The notes: generated by a model from the sequence alone, not told the origin. DNA of 64,000 bases from Pseudomonas putida (GCF_001976065.1 NZ_MNAH01000002.1:833386-897385); one strand, 5' to 3'; numbered from the stretch's first letter, positions 20,935-30,133 are shown. Program-made: numbers and translations.

Positions 20935-21360
20935 ATGCGTTTCATGATCATCATCAAGGCCAGCCAGGACTCCGAAGCCGGCATCATGCCCAGCACCGAA
21001 CTGCTGACTGCCATGGGCAACTACAACGAGGAGCTGGCCAAGGCCGGCATCCTTCTCGCCGGCGAAGGCCTGCAACCGAGCAGCAAAGGCGCCCGTGTGC
21101 GCTTTTCCGGCGATAAACGCACGGTCATCGACGGCCCCTTCGCTGAAACCAAGGAGCTGATCGCCGGTTTCTGGCTGTGGCAAGTCAAGTCGAAAGAAGA
21201 AGCCATCGAGTGGGTCAAGCGCTGCCCCAACCCGATGCCGGGCACCGAAGCCGAGATCGAGATCCGCCAGGTGTTCGAACTGGATGATTTCGGCGCGGAG
21301 TTGACCCCGGAGTTGCGCGAGCAGGAAGAGCGCGCGTTCGGGCAGGGAAACAAGAACTGA
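20935..21360 (+). CDS. YCII/DGPF-domain protein
   Basis: 141 residues starting MRFMIIIKAS with ACGGAG upstream. The DGPF signature at 66-69 (VIDGPFAETKELIAGFW) and the C-terminal EIEIRQVFELDDF are diagnostic of the YCII-related family, a ferredoxin-like fold. Members often sit beside ECF sigma factors of the DGPF-linked type; none is adjacent here. Enzymatic role unknown. It is divergent from tpx. An upstream in-frame extension to 20734 lacks coding character and overlaps the tpx promoter region, so I reject it. Confidence 0.85.
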   Translation: MRFMIIIKASQDSEAGIMPSTELLTAMGNYNEELAKAGILLAGEGLQPSSKGARVRFSGDKRTVIDGPFAETKELIAGFWLWQVKSKEEAIEWVKRCPNPMPGTEAEIEIRQVFELDDFGAELTPELREQEERAFGQGNKN

Positions 21361-21675
21361 AGGTTGCAGCAAACACCCCAAGCCTCGCACCTGCAAGCCA
21401 ACCTCTTGTAGGTGCGACACTTGCCATCAGAGCGCATCCAAACCCACCAGTTACCAACCATCCCCACAACCCTCTGATTCGTATTAACTTTTTAGTACAC
21501 AAAATTATTGCGAACGCGTAGACAAAACCAAGGAATTAACCCTTTCGACTAGCGATTTAGTGGTTAGCTGCTAGCGTCTACAGACATGTCCTACAGGCTG
21601 ATAGGAAAGAGCTTACGTAGTAACGGCCGCCAAGTGCCGAGTTATCCAAATGAGCCACCAAGGAATCGGGGAATC
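21361..21675. promoter_or_regulatory. AT-richer upstream region of the 21.7-39.4 kb locus
   Basis: No gene is seen in these 315 bp. Base composition drops around 21480-21560 (TTAACTTTTTAGTACACAAA, then many A/T runs), unlike the surrounding coding DNA, so this is the likely promoter region of the long downstream run. TTAGTGGTTAGCTGCTAGCG at about 21557 contains repeated TTAG/GCTAGC words but no operator I can name. The ORF reaching upstream to 21586 is probably not translated before 21676. Confidence 0.45.
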
Positions 21676-22467
21676 ATGCTGAACAAAATGGGGACCTACG
21701 CCTTTTTTTTGGCGACCTTGCTTGCGCCTGTTGTTTGCGCCCAGGCGGAGAACGCGGACACCGCCAATAAAAGCAACAATCCGCTGAACTTCGCGCCAGG
21801 CATGAGCGCTCAGGATTACTACACCCCCAGGTACTACGACTCCAATATCCATACCAATGACCTGCTAATACGCGGCACGCTGCCGATTGCGCCCAACGAT
21901 TACATCGCTGTGCCGCAACTGATACGCGCCACGGCGCCGATCAGTACCCACCCGGACCCGAGCAGTGGCTACAGCACCGGCGAAGGCGACCTGAACCTGT
22001 TCGATATTTTCCTGGTGAAGACCGAAGGCGTGCAGTTGGGTATCGGGCCGATGATCACCGCCCCCACCGCCGACCAGGACGAGCTCGGCACCGGCAAATG
22101 GCAAGGCGGCCTGGCCGCGGTGGCGATCGACGCTTCACCCCGCGGCCTGTTGGGCGCCCTGGTTCAGTACCAGAGCTCGTTCGCTGGCGACCACGACCGG
22201 CCCAACGTCGAAAGCGCAACGATGCAGCCCTTCATCATCCATAACCTGGAAAAAGGCTGGTACCTGCGCTCCACCGGCATCTGGACCTACGACCTGAAGA
22301 ACGACACCCACTACATCCCACTCGGTTTGGGTGGCGGCAAAGTGTGGAAAGACGGGCCTAATATCGTCAACGCCTTTGTTGAACCGCAATGGACCGTCGA
22401 GAAAAAAGGCGATGGCATGCCGCAATTCACCTTGTTCGTCGGCCTCAACGCCACGTTCGGTCAATAA
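21676..22467 (+). CDS. Secreted protein, probable outer-membrane beta-barrel
   Basis: 263 residues with a signal peptide (MLNKMGTYAFFLATLLAPVVCAQA) and then alternating aromatic/hydrophobic segments such as QPFIIHNLEKGWYLRSTGIWTYDL, ending FTLFVGLNATFGQ. A terminal aromatic or hydrophobic strand is typical of outer-membrane barrels. The start ATG at 21676 has GGGGAAT upstream. I believe homologues are often labelled 'neuromedin U' in Pseudomonas genomes, which is uninformative. It opens the long plus-strand run and lies 10 bp before the DUF1254 gene, so they are probably co-transcribed. Function unknown. Confidence 0.7.
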   Translation: MLNKMGTYAFFLATLLAPVVCAQAENADTANKSNNPLNFAPGMSAQDYYTPRYYDSNIHTNDLLIRGTLPIAPNDYIAVPQLIRATAPISTHPDPSSGYSTGEGDLNLFDIFLVKTEGVQLGIGPMITAPTADQDELGTGKWQGGLAAVAIDASPRGLLGALVQYQSSFAGDHDRPNVESATMQPFIIHNLEKGWYLRSTGIWTYDLKNDTHYIPLGLGGGKVWKDGPNIVNAFVEPQWTVEKKGDGMPQFTLFVGLNATFGQ

Positions 22468-22477
22468 GGAATCCCCA

Positions 22478-23929
22478 ATGCACGTTGCCCTTCGCGCAGC
22501 CGGTTTCAGCCTGATGACGATGTTCGTCAGTTGCGGGGTCGGTGCCCAGGAACTGGACACCCGGATCGGCAAGATCGCCATGGAGGGTGATTTGCCGGCC
22601 CATGACGCCATCGCCAAACTCTACGCCGAACTGGATTTCCAGCAGGCCACCCAGAGTTACCTGTGGGCCTTGCCGCTGGTGTCCTACGCGCAATGGCAGG
22701 AAGAGTTCCGCGACAAACTGGGCGCCCGCAGCGGTGACCTGATGGTGCTCGACAGTTACGAGGACAAGCTCGGGGTCATCACCGCCAACGCCACCACGCC
22801 CTACATCCTGGGTTTTGTCGATCTCAATGAAACCGGCCCGCTGGTGATCGAGTTACCCCCTGGCCCCACCGCAGGCGGTATTGGCGATTTCTGGCAACGG
22901 GCAATCATCGACATGGGCCAGACCGGCCCGGACGAAGGCAAGGGCGGCAAATACCTGGTGCTGCCCCCGGGCACCGAGCCACCGGCCGATGCGGGCAAGT
23001 ATTACCTGGCCAAGTCGCAAACCATGAATGTGCTGGTGGGTTTTCGCGTGCTCGACCCCGACCCCGCCAAGGGCAAGGCGCTGGTCGAGCAATTCCGGAT
23101 GTACCCCTACGCCAAACGTAGCGAGCCCGGCCAGACCAAACTGCTCTCCCCCGGCGGCAAAGCCTGGTCCGGCACCCAGCCAAGGGGCATGGCGTACTGG
23201 GAACGCTTGCACCAGGTCATCCAGAAAGAACCGGTCAACGAGCGGGATCGCTTCTACATGGCCATGCTCGCCAGCCTGGGCATCGAAAAGCACAAACCGT
23301 TCAACCCGACCGATGCCCAGCGCAAGGCCCTGGAACAGGGTGCACAAATCGGCGAACTGATCGCCAAGGCCAACACCTTCGCCAAACGCTTTCCCGGCGC
23401 CCGATACTGGCCGGACCGGCAGTGGGACACGGTGTTGAACATCAGCGATCCGTCCCAGCGCGTCGCTTACTACGACCAACTGTGGGAGCGCAGCGCCTGG
23501 TTCTACGAGGCGGTCACCAACACCAAAGGCATGGTGTCGAAAACCCCGGGGCTGGGCCAGACCTACCTCGGCGCCTATACCGACGCCAAGGGCAACTGGC
23601 TCGACGGCGCCAAGAGCTATCGCCTGCACGTCGACGCCAATCCGCCGGCCAAGCAGTTCTGGTCGATGACGGTTTATGACATCGACAGCCGCTGCCTGAT
23701 CGACAACCCGCAGCGCAAGGCCGACCTGTCATCGCGCCAGGACCTGAAAAAGAACGCCGATGGCTCAGTGGACCTGTACTTCGGCCCCACCGCGCCAGAA
23801 GGTTTCGAAAGCAACTGGGTGCAGACCCTGCCGGGCAAACACTGGTTCAGCTATTTCCGCCTGTATGCCCCGACCCTGGCCTATTTCGACAAGAGCTGGA
23901 AACTCGACGACATCACGGCCGTGGAATGA
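22478..23929 (+). CDS. DUF1254/DUF1214-domain exported protein
   Basis: 483 residues with a signal peptide (residues 1-23, cleavage after VGA). The N-terminal half carries DUF1254 (SYLWALPLVSYAQWQ to TAGGIGDFWQR) and the C-terminal half DUF1214 (SYRLHVDANPPAKQFWSMTV to FSYFRLYAPTLAYFD). The biochemical function of the family is unknown. The ATG at 22478 has AAGGA upstream. It is sandwiched between two predicted barrel proteins. In this family the two domains always occur together and are often close to outer-membrane and sulfatase-like genes, which fits the locus, though that is recollection rather than proof. Confidence 0.88.
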   Translation: MHVALRAAGFSLMTMFVSCGVGAQELDTRIGKIAMEGDLPAHDAIAKLYAELDFQQATQSYLWALPLVSYAQWQEEFRDKLGARSGDLMVLDSYEDKLGVITANATTPYILGFVDLNETGPLVIELPPGPTAGGIGDFWQRAIIDMGQTGPDEGKGGKYLVLPPGTEPPADAGKYYLAKSQTMNVLVGFRVLDPDPAKGKALVEQFRMYPYAKRSEPGQTKLLSPGGKAWSGTQPRGMAYWERLHQVIQKEPVNERDRFYMAMLASLGIEKHKPFNPTDAQRKALEQGAQIGELIAKANTFAKRFPGARYWPDRQWDTVLNISDPSQRVAYYDQLWERSAWFYEAVTNTKGMVSKTPGLGQTYLGAYTDAKGNWLDGAKSYRLHVDANPPAKQFWSMTVYDIDSRCLIDNPQRKADLSSRQDLKKNADGSVDLYFGPTAPEGFESNWVQTLPGKHWFSYFRLYAPTLAYFDKSWKLDDITAVE

Positions 23930-23955
23930 CGCCGAGTGTTCAATAAGGAAGAGTC

Positions 23956-24063
23956 ATGAATAACCGCATTCTGTTATCCGCCCTTGTATCTGCCAAAACC
24001 GCAAGCCACCACGGCCAATGGCAGATGCCGTTGATGACCCCTGTTAACCCACACAATCAATAA
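23956..24063 (+). CDS. 35-codon small ORF between DUF1254 gene and barrel gene
   Basis: An ATG at 23956 preceded by AAGGAAGAG opens a 35-residue frame that ends at TAA 24061-24063. It starts MNNRILLSALVSAKTAS, which looks like the beginning of a signal peptide, but then becomes hydrophilic (HHGQWQMPLMTPVNPHNQ). The strong ribosome binding site and fit between genes (26 bp before, 12 bp after) argue that it is translated. It may be a decayed remnant of a longer exported protein or a leader for the next gene. Confidence 0.4.
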   Translation: MNNRILLSALVSAKTASHHGQWQMPLMTPVNPHNQ

Positions 24064-24075
24064 GCGGAGCAAGTC

Positions 24076-25023
24076 ATGATCAAGCGTTACGTAGTGCGCC
24101 CGTTGTTGGCGCTGTGCCTGGTCGGCAGTTGTCCGCTGTTACTGGCAGCCGAGGGTGGCGTTGGCCGGCCGATCACCGGGCAACAAGTGTTTTCCAACGC
24201 CGGGATCGTGCCACCGGAACCGGGTTGGGTGATGTCCCTGACCAGCATCTGGTACGACGGTGACCTCAAGGGCAACTCTCAGATACCGATAGGTGGTGCG
24301 ATCAGTTCCGATCTGGACATGAAGGTGTCCTACACCATGGCCAACTTCACCCATGTCTGGGATACCGGCAAGGGGCGCTGGAACTACGCCTCGGCCATCG
24401 GCGTGCCGGTGCAGTACACCGACGTCACCGCGAGCATCACCGGCCCCCGTGGCCGCACCCTGGGCACCGAGGACAAGGCCACCCAGTTCGCCGACATGCT
24501 GGTGACGCCGATCGCCGCCGGTTATCACTTCGACGAGGTCAACCACATCTCGTTCTCGCTGCCGATCTACGTGCCCACCGGCGCCTACAACGTCAATCGC
24601 CTGGCCAACGCCGGGCAGAACACCTATACCTTCATGCCCACCGTGGCCTTCACCCATCTCGACGGCAAGGGTGGCGAGTTCACGCTTTCCAGCGGGCTGG
24701 AGTTCTATACCGAGAACGACGACACGGACTACCAGAACGGCGACCTCTTCACCTTCGATTTGCTGTGGACCCACGGTTTCGGCAACGGCTGGGCGGCCGG
24801 CATGGCGGCGGGTTACATCCAGCAGATCAACGATGACTCCGGGTCGGGCGCCAGCAGCGGCTTTCGCGGGCGTTCGGTCGGTGCCGGCCCGGCGATTGGC
24901 TGGACCGGCAAGTTCGCCGATGCCCAGGCCAACTTCAGCCTGCGCTGGGTGCCGGAGTTCGACACCAAGAACCGGCCTGAAGGCAACGGCATCGCCGCCA
25001 ACATGACCCTGGCATTTTTCTAG
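24076..25023 (+). CDS. SphA-like / phenol-degradation MetA-family outer-membrane protein
   Basis: 315 residues with a signal peptide (RPLLALCLVGSCPLLLAA). The mature part has the features of the phenol_MetA_deg/SphA-like barrel family: PPEPGWVMSLTSIWYDGDL near the start, YHFDEVNHISFSLPIYVPTG in the middle and GIAANMTLAFF at the end. Members are predicted outer-membrane channels near catabolic genes. GGAGC precedes the ATG. It ends 8 bp before the MoxR gene, whose ribosome binding site overlaps its stop, so this barrel is in the same transcript as the MoxR operon. Confidence 0.82.
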   Translation: MIKRYVVRPLLALCLVGSCPLLLAAEGGVGRPITGQQVFSNAGIVPPEPGWVMSLTSIWYDGDLKGNSQIPIGGAISSDLDMKVSYTMANFTHVWDTGKGRWNYASAIGVPVQYTDVTASITGPRGRTLGTEDKATQFADMLVTPIAAGYHFDEVNHISFSLPIYVPTGAYNVNRLANAGQNTYTFMPTVAFTHLDGKGGEFTLSSGLEFYTENDDTDYQNGDLFTFDLLWTHGFGNGWAAGMAAGYIQQINDDSGSGASSGFRGRSVGAGPAIGWTGKFADAQANFSLRWVPEFDTKNRPEGNGIAANMTLAFF

Positions 25024-25031
25024 GAGCCAAC

Positions 25032-26012
25032 ATGAGCGCACTCAACGACCTCAACGCCCTGCAAGCGAGCATCGCCGAAGCGGTGCTCGGCCAGGACCAG
25101 GTGATCCGGCAGATTCTCGTCGGCCTGCTGGCCAATGGGCACCTGCTGCTGGAAAGCCTGCCGGGGCTGGCCAAGACCCGGACGGTGAAGGCGCTGGCCA
25201 AGCACCTGGACGCGAAGATGAGTCGCATCCAGTTCACCCCGGACCTGCTGCCGTCGGACATTACCGGCGCCGAAGTGCTGCACCAGGTCGAGGGCAAGAA
25301 CGAGATCCGCTTCCAGCCGGGACCGTTGTTCGGCAACCTGATCCTGGCCGACGAAATCAACCGCGCGCCGGCCAAGGTCCAGGCCGCGCTGCTCGAAGCC
25401 ATGGAAGAACGGCAGATCACCGTGGCCGGCAACAGCCATGCGCTGCCGGAACTGTTCATCGTGGTGGCGACGCAGAACCCGATCGAACAGGAAGGCACCT
25501 ACCCGCTGCCGGAGGCGCAGATGGACCGCTTCCTGATGAAGGTGCTGCTGGATTACCCGAGCGCGCAAAACGAGGGCCAGGTGCTGCGCCTGTTGCGCGA
25601 GGAAGAAGTGGCGTTGGGTGCGAGGACTGCGCCGGTGCAAGGCTTCGAGCTGTCCCAGGAGGTGATCTTCGCCGCCCGCCGGGAAGTCAGTGCGGTGCAT
25701 GTATCCCCCGCCATCGACCGCTACCTGATCGACATCATCAATGCCACTCGCCACCCGGCCGATTACGACGCCGACCTCGGGCGCTGGATCAACATCGGCG
25801 CCAGCCCGCGCGGCGGCATCGGCCTGGATCGCTGCGCCCGCGCCGACGCGTGGCTGCAGGGCCAGGACTTCGTCTCACCGGACAACGTGCGCGCCGTGGT
25901 GCACCCGGTGCTGCGCCATCGCCTGCAACTGAGCTACGACGCTGTGGCCGACGGCGTGACGGCCGATCAGGTGCTCGACCGCTTGCTCGACAAAGTTGCG
26001 ATTCCCGCATGA
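25032..26012 (+). CDS. MoxR family AAA+ ATPase (operon copy 1)
   Basis: 326 residues. Walker A reads ESLPGLAKT (42-49), with Ser where the usual first Gly stands. Walker B is LILADE (103-108) and the MoxR signature [20 protein letters not shown] is intact. MoxR ATPases act as chaperone-like partners of vWA proteins in maturing envelope enzymes. AGGAG overlaps the preceding stop. This is the first gene of a six-gene module (MoxR, DUF58, DUF4381, vWA, vWA-TPR, BatD) and overlaps DUF58 by 4 bp. A paralogue lies at 53649. Confidence 0.93.
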   Translation: MSALNDLNALQASIAEAVLGQDQVIRQILVGLLANGHLLLESLPGLAKTRTVKALAKHLDAKMSRIQFTPDLLPSDITGAEVLHQVEGKNEIRFQPGPLFGNLILADEINRAPAKVQAALLEAMEERQITVAGNSHALPELFIVVATQNPIEQEGTYPLPEAQMDRFLMKVLLDYPSAQNEGQVLRLLREEEVALGARTAPVQGFELSQEVIFAARREVSAVHVSPAIDRYLIDIINATRHPADYDADLGRWINIGASPRGGIGLDRCARADAWLQGQDFVSPDNVRAVVHPVLRHRLQLSYDAVADGVTADQVLDRLLDKVAIPA

Positions 26013-26944
26013 ACATTGATGGGCTGGTCTACGTCTCTCTGGCGCAATTGATGGCGCTGGAGTTCAAGGCGCGCGACCTGAGTTTTGCTGCCCGCCAACC
26101 CCAAGGCAGCATTCTCGCCGGCAACCATGCGTCGCGCTTGCGTGGCCGTGGGCTGAATTTCGATGAATTGCGCCGCTATCAACCGGGAGACGACTTGCGT
26201 CACCTCGACTGGCGCGCCTCGCTGCGCACCGGCAAACCGGTGGTGCGCACCTTTACCGAAGAGCGCGACCGTCCGGCGTTGATTGTCGTAGACCTGCGCA
26301 TGTCGATGTTTTTCGGCTCGCAACGCAGCTTCAAATCCGCGCTCGCCGCTGAACTCGGCGCCCTGGCGGCATGGATGGTGTTCAACGCGGGGGATCGGGT
26401 CGGCGGGCTGGTGTTCAACGACCAGCGAATCGACAGCATCGCGCCCCTGCGCAGCCGCAAGCGCATCGAAGCGCTGTGCAGCCGCATCGCCCAACAGAAC
26501 CAGGAACTCAATGCGGCCAACGCCGACGCCGAGGGCGAAGACCAGCTGGACAAGGTCCTGCAGCAGTGCCTGGCGCTGGCCGGGCATGATCATCTGATCT
26601 GCATCGTCAGCGACTTTGCCGGCGCGGGCGAGCGCACCTTGCAGCTGATGCGCCAGCTGGCGACGCATAACGATGTGATCGCCATGCAGGTCTACGATCC
26701 GCTGGCGCTGAACCTGCCCAGGAATGGCCGCCTGCTGATCACCCAGGGCCAGATGCAGGTGGAACTGGCAGTGGAGCGTCGTCAAGTGCACCAGCCGTTG
26801 GGTGATTTCCTCAGCGGTCGGCTCAAGGACGTGGCCACCCTGCTGCGGCGCAGCCAGGTGCCGTTGATGATGTTCAGCACCGCCACCGAAGCGCATGAGC
26901 AACTGCGCGCCGAGCTGGGCAAGCGCGCGGGAGCCCGGCGATGA
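26009..26944 (+). CDS. DUF58 domain protein (operon copy 1)
   Basis: 311 residues. The DUF58 signature is clear: RGRGLNFDELRRYQPGDD followed by LRHLDWRASLRTGKPVVRTF, and a vWA-like fold around PALIVVDLRMSMFFG (a degenerate DxSxS). There is no membrane segment, so it is cytoplasmic and is thought to couple MoxR to the membrane vWA proteins. Its ATG overlaps the MoxR stop (ATGA), and its own stop overlaps the next start by 4 bp, so translation is coupled through the operon. Confidence 0.92.
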   Translation: MNIDGLVYVSLAQLMALEFKARDLSFAARQPQGSILAGNHASRLRGRGLNFDELRRYQPGDDLRHLDWRASLRTGKPVVRTFTEERDRPALIVVDLRMSMFFGSQRSFKSALAAELGALAAWMVFNAGDRVGGLVFNDQRIDSIAPLRSRKRIEALCSRIAQQNQELNAANADAEGEDQLDKVLQQCLALAGHDHLICIVSDFAGAGERTLQLMRQLATHNDVIAMQVYDPLALNLPRNGRLLITQGQMQVELAVERRQVHQPLGDFLSGRLKDVATLLRRSQVPLMMFSTATEAHEQLRAELGKRAGARR

Positions 26945-27516
26945 ACCCTGATATCCCGAGCATCGAGCAACTCAAGGAGATCGCCCTGCCCGCGCCGGTC
27001 AGCTACGCGCCGCAGACCTGGGGTTGGTGGGTGTTGTTGGCAGTGTTTGTGGTTGCAATTGTGCTGTTGAGCGCGAGGCGTTACTGGCAATGGCGGCGGG
27101 ATCGCTATCGGCGTGAGGCGCTGGTGCGCTTGGCGCAGTTGCAAAAGCGCAGTGATGATCTGAATGCGCTGCGCGAGCTTCCAGAATTGCTCAAGCGCAC
27201 CGCCATCTCCATGCCGAACAAAACCCTTGTAGGAGCTGGCTTGCCAGCGAAGGCGGCCGCCAGAACACCACACGACTCAAGGGCCTCATCGCTGGCAAGC
27301 CAGCTCCTGCAGGGTCCCGGTGCGCTTGGGAGTGGGGATTGGCAGGCCTTCCTGCAACGGCACAGTAAAGCCGCCTTGCCCGCCGACTTCAGCCAACAGC
27401 TGGCCCAACTGGCCTACGCACCCGATGCCGTATTGCGCGCCATGCCCAACGAGCAGCGCCAGCAACTGTTCAACACCTGCAAACACTGGGTGGAGCATCA
27501 TCATGTGGCAGCTTGA
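26941..27516 (+). CDS. DUF4381 membrane protein carrying an in-frame REPIN insertion
   Basis: 191 codons: a single TM near residues 28-46 (WWVLLAVFVVAIVLL) with a cytoplasmic tail. It matches DUF4381, but residues ~96-125 ([13 protein letters not shown] onwards to SQLLQGPG) are a translation of an 89-bp REP pair. The paralogue at 55555 is 164 residues and lacks this block; the 27-codon difference agrees with the insertion. The frame is kept, with no stop inside. Without the insert the text would read LLKRTAISMPN then GDWQAFLQRH, parallel to LLKRLCRNHYP...KWLAFLDNR in the paralogue. Whether the protein still works is unknown. Confidence 0.88.
   Translation: MNPDIPSIEQLKEIALPAPVSYAPQTWGWWVLLAVFVVAIVLLSARRYWQWRRDRYRREALVRLAQLQKRSDDLNALRELPELLKRTAISMPNKTLVGAGLPAKAAARTPHDSRASSLASQLLQGPGALGSGDWQAFLQRHSKAALPADFSQQLAQLAYAPDAVLRAMPNEQRQQLFNTCKHWVEHHHVAA
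27226..27314. repeat. REPIN inside the DUF4381 coding sequence
   Basis: Inverted arms TGTAGGAGCTGGCTTGCCAG and CGCTGGCAAGCCAGCTCCTG with ~45 bp between, identical in class to the intergenic REPINs at 10914 and 53345. It lies wholly within an ORF and adds about 30 codons without a frameshift. REP elements are normally extragenic. Confidence 0.92.
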
Positions 27517-28495
27517 TTACCCCTGGCTATTGGTGCTGCTGCCCTTGCCGTGGCTGGGTTATCGCTACCTGCCCGATTATCGAGAGGCGCGCAGCGCGGT
27601 GCGGGTGCCGTTTTTCGCCGCCATGAGCCGCGCGGTCGGCCAGGCGCCGAGCCAGGCCGGCACGCGCACCAATCACTGGCAAATGCTGCTCAACCTGTTG
27701 GTGTGGGCGCTGTTGCTGCTGGCCGCGTCACGGCCGGTGTACGTGGAAAAACCCATCGAGCGCCAGCAACCGGTACGCGACCTGATGCTGGCCATCGACA
27801 TTTCCCAGTCCATGGAAACCACCGATTTCACCGACGCCAACGGCCAGCAGATCAATCGCCTGGCGGCGGTCAAGGACGTGGTGCATGGCTTTATCGACAA
27901 ACGCAAAGAGGATCGCCTGGGCCTGATCGTGTTCGGCAGCGGCGCCTACCCGCAGGCGCCATTGACCCTCGATCACGCCAGCCTGTCGCTGTTGCTGGAC
28001 GACACCGGTATTGGCATGGCCGGCCCCAACACGGCGATCGGCGATGCCATCGGCCTGAGCCTGAAACTGCTCGACCAGGCCCATGAGCAGGAAAAAGTCC
28101 TGATTTTGCTTACAGACGGCAATGACACCAGCAGCGCCATCACCCCGGATCACGCCGCAGAGATGGCCGCGGCCAAAGGCGTGGTGATCCACACCATCGG
28201 CATCGGCGACCCCACGGCTTCCGGTGAAGCCAAGGTCAACTTGCAGGGCTTGCAGCAGATCGCCACGACCACCGGTGGCAAGTTCTTCCGTGCCGAAGAC
28301 CGCAACGCCCTGGACCAGGTCTACAGCACCCTCGACCAGCTCACCCCGCATCAGGTGAAAACCCTCAGCCATCAACCCAAACACGATCTGTTCTGGTGGC
28401 CACTCGGGGTGGCGATCGCCCTGCTCGCGCTCTATCACCTGTTCGCCCTGCTGCGTCCACGCCTGTCCATCGCACGTCAGCGGCAGGAGGCCTGA
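27503..28495 (+). CDS. vWA-domain membrane protein, BatA-like (operon copy 1)
   Basis: 330 residues. TM helices lie near 5-20 and 60-76, then a vWA domain with an intact MIDAS motif D99-I-S-Q-S103 and LLTDGNDTSS, and a C-terminal TM (FWWPLGVAIALLALYHLFALL). This is the BatA/aerotolerance-type arrangement, with the vWA domain on the periplasmic side. The start ATG at 27503 overlaps the end of DUF4381 by 14 bp. It likely displays a metal-dependent protein-binding face worked on by MoxR/DUF58. Confidence 0.92.
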   Translation: MWQLDYPWLLVLLPLPWLGYRYLPDYREARSAVRVPFFAAMSRAVGQAPSQAGTRTNHWQMLLNLLVWALLLLAASRPVYVEKPIERQQPVRDLMLAIDISQSMETTDFTDANGQQINRLAAVKDVVHGFIDKRKEDRLGLIVFGSGAYPQAPLTLDHASLSLLLDDTGIGMAGPNTAIGDAIGLSLKLLDQAHEQEKVLILLTDGNDTSSAITPDHAAEMAAAKGVVIHTIGIGDPTASGEAKVNLQGLQQIATTTGGKFFRAEDRNALDQVYSTLDQLTPHQVKTLSHQPKHDLFWWPLGVAIALLALYHLFALLRPRLSIARQRQEA

Positions 28496-28496
28496 A

Positions 28497-30077
28497 ATGG
28501 AGATCAATCTCAGCGACTTCCACTTCCTGCGCCCACTTTGGCTGTTGCTGTTGCCTTTTGCCGCGTTGTTGCCACTGCTGTGGCGCCGTAGCCGCGACTT
28601 GCAGCGGCGTCTGCGCGGCAACATCGCCGAACACCTGCTGCCGCATTTGCTGATTACCCCCCAGGATCAGCAATGGTTGCGCCCGGTGCACCTGGTCTGT
28701 GCGCTGTTGATGCTCGGCGCGGTTGCCGCTGCCGGGCCGACCTGGGAACAGGATCGCCCGGATTTCCTGGAGAACCGTGCGCCGCTGATCATCGCCATTG
28801 ACCTGTCGCCGTCCATGGACGCCAACGACGTGCAACCCAGTCGCCTGGAAGCGGCCAAGCACAAGCTGCATGACCTGATCCAGCGGCGCGCCGGCGCGCG
28901 CAATGCGCTGATCGCCTACGCCGGTAGCGCGCACCTGGTATTGCCACCGACGGACGACCCGGTCTTGCTCGACACCTTCATCCAGGCGCTGGGCACCGAG
29001 CTGATCGGCAAACCGGGGAAAAACGTCGGCGCGGTGATCGACCAGGCCAAGCGCCTGCTGGCGGCGGAAAAAACCCCAGGCACCCTGTTGCTGATCACCG
29101 ACGGCGCCGACACCTCGGCCCTGGCCGGCCTCGACAAACAACTGGCCGACGGCGCGCTGCAAGCGCTGATTCTCGCGGTCGGCAGCGAAGACGGCGGGAT
29201 CATCCACGATGCCAACGGCCAGCCGCGCACCGACAGCAATGGTCGCCCGGCGCTGGGCAGTTTCGATCAGGCTGCCCTCAAGCAACTGGCCTCAGCCCTG
29301 GACGCGCCGCTGGGCAGCCTGACGCCCAACAACGACGACCTGGATTGGATCGATCTCCACGCCCAGCAGCATTTCCAGAGTGCCAGCGATGAACAGCGAG
29401 AGTTGCACTGGAAGGATGCCGGTTACTGGTTGTGCTGGCCGCTGCTGTTGCTGGCGTTTTTCAGTGTGCGCAAGGGATGGAGCGTGAATTGGATGGCCGG
29501 TCTTTTACTGGCCATCGGTGTCGGCTTGCAGCCCGCCCCGGCACAGGCCAACGCCTTGACCGACGCATTTTTCACCCCCGACCAGCAAGGTCGCTGGGCC
29601 TTCGAGCACGAACACTTCCCCCAGGCCGCCACGCATTTTGTCGACCCGTACTGGAAAGGCATCGCCGCCTACAACGCCGCCGATTTCGACCTGGCCCTGG
29701 CCAGCTTCGCGCGGCTGGAAACACCCCAGGCGTATTTCTATCTGGGCAACATCTACGTGCGCCGCTTCAAGTTCGACCAGGCCATTGCGGCTTACACCCA
29801 GGCGCTGAAGCTGCAACCACAGTTTCCTGAAGCCACGGCCAACCTGGCCCTGGCCATCGCCCTGCAGAAAGACACCGAAGACGCGGAGAAAAACGCCCCT
29901 GAGGTCAAGCCGGACGAAATCAAGATGGACAAGGCACCGGGCAAGGGCCAGAGCAAACAGGTGCAGACCGAACAGGCGGCGTCGGATGCCCAGTGGCTGC
30001 AGAACCTGACGACATCGCCGGCGAAGTTCCTGAAACAGAAGTTCAGTTTGCAGGATCAGGCGGGGGCCAGGCCATGA
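28497..30077 (+). CDS. vWA + TPR membrane protein, BatB/BatC-like (operon copy 1)
   Basis: 526 residues. TM helices near 13-28 and 63-79, a vWA domain with an intact MIDAS (D102-L-S-P-S106), TM helices near 310-350, then periplasmic TPRs ([29 protein letters not shown]) and a charged Lys/Glu tail. This fusion of BatB and BatC functions is common in pseudomonads. CAGGAGG precedes the ATG at 28497. Its stop overlaps the upstream BatD ATG (ATGA at 30074). The paralogue at 57118 has lost the MIDAS residues, so this copy is the better-preserved metal binder. Confidence 0.9.
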   Translation: MEINLSDFHFLRPLWLLLLPFAALLPLLWRRSRDLQRRLRGNIAEHLLPHLLITPQDQQWLRPVHLVCALLMLGAVAAAGPTWEQDRPDFLENRAPLIIAIDLSPSMDANDVQPSRLEAAKHKLHDLIQRRAGARNALIAYAGSAHLVLPPTDDPVLLDTFIQALGTELIGKPGKNVGAVIDQAKRLLAAEKTPGTLLLITDGADTSALAGLDKQLADGALQALILAVGSEDGGIIHDANGQPRTDSNGRPALGSFDQAALKQLASALDAPLGSLTPNNDDLDWIDLHAQQHFQSASDEQRELHWKDAGYWLCWPLLLLAFFSVRKGWSVNWMAGLLLAIGVGLQPAPAQANALTDAFFTPDQQGRWAFEHEHFPQAATHFVDPYWKGIAAYNAADFDLALASFARLETPQAYFYLGNIYVRRFKFDQAIAAYTQALKLQPQFPEATANLALAIALQKDTEDAEKNAPEVKPDEIKMDKAPGKGQSKQVQTEQAASDAQWLQNLTTSPAKFLKQKFSLQDQAGARP

Positions 30078-30100
30078 TCAGTCTGAAAGACCGTGTCGCT

Positions 30101-30130
30101 CCCTTCGCTGGCAAGCCAGCTCCTACAGGA
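30101..30130. repeat. Single REP at the 5' end of the BatD gene
   Basis: CTTCGCTGGCAAGCCAGCTC followed by CTACAGGA. Only one arm is present, not a pair. It lies between the coupled ATGA junction (30074-30077) and the ATG at 30134 that begins the signal peptide; its last bases form an AGGAG just before that ATG. Confidence 0.88.
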
Positions 30131-30133
30131 GAT

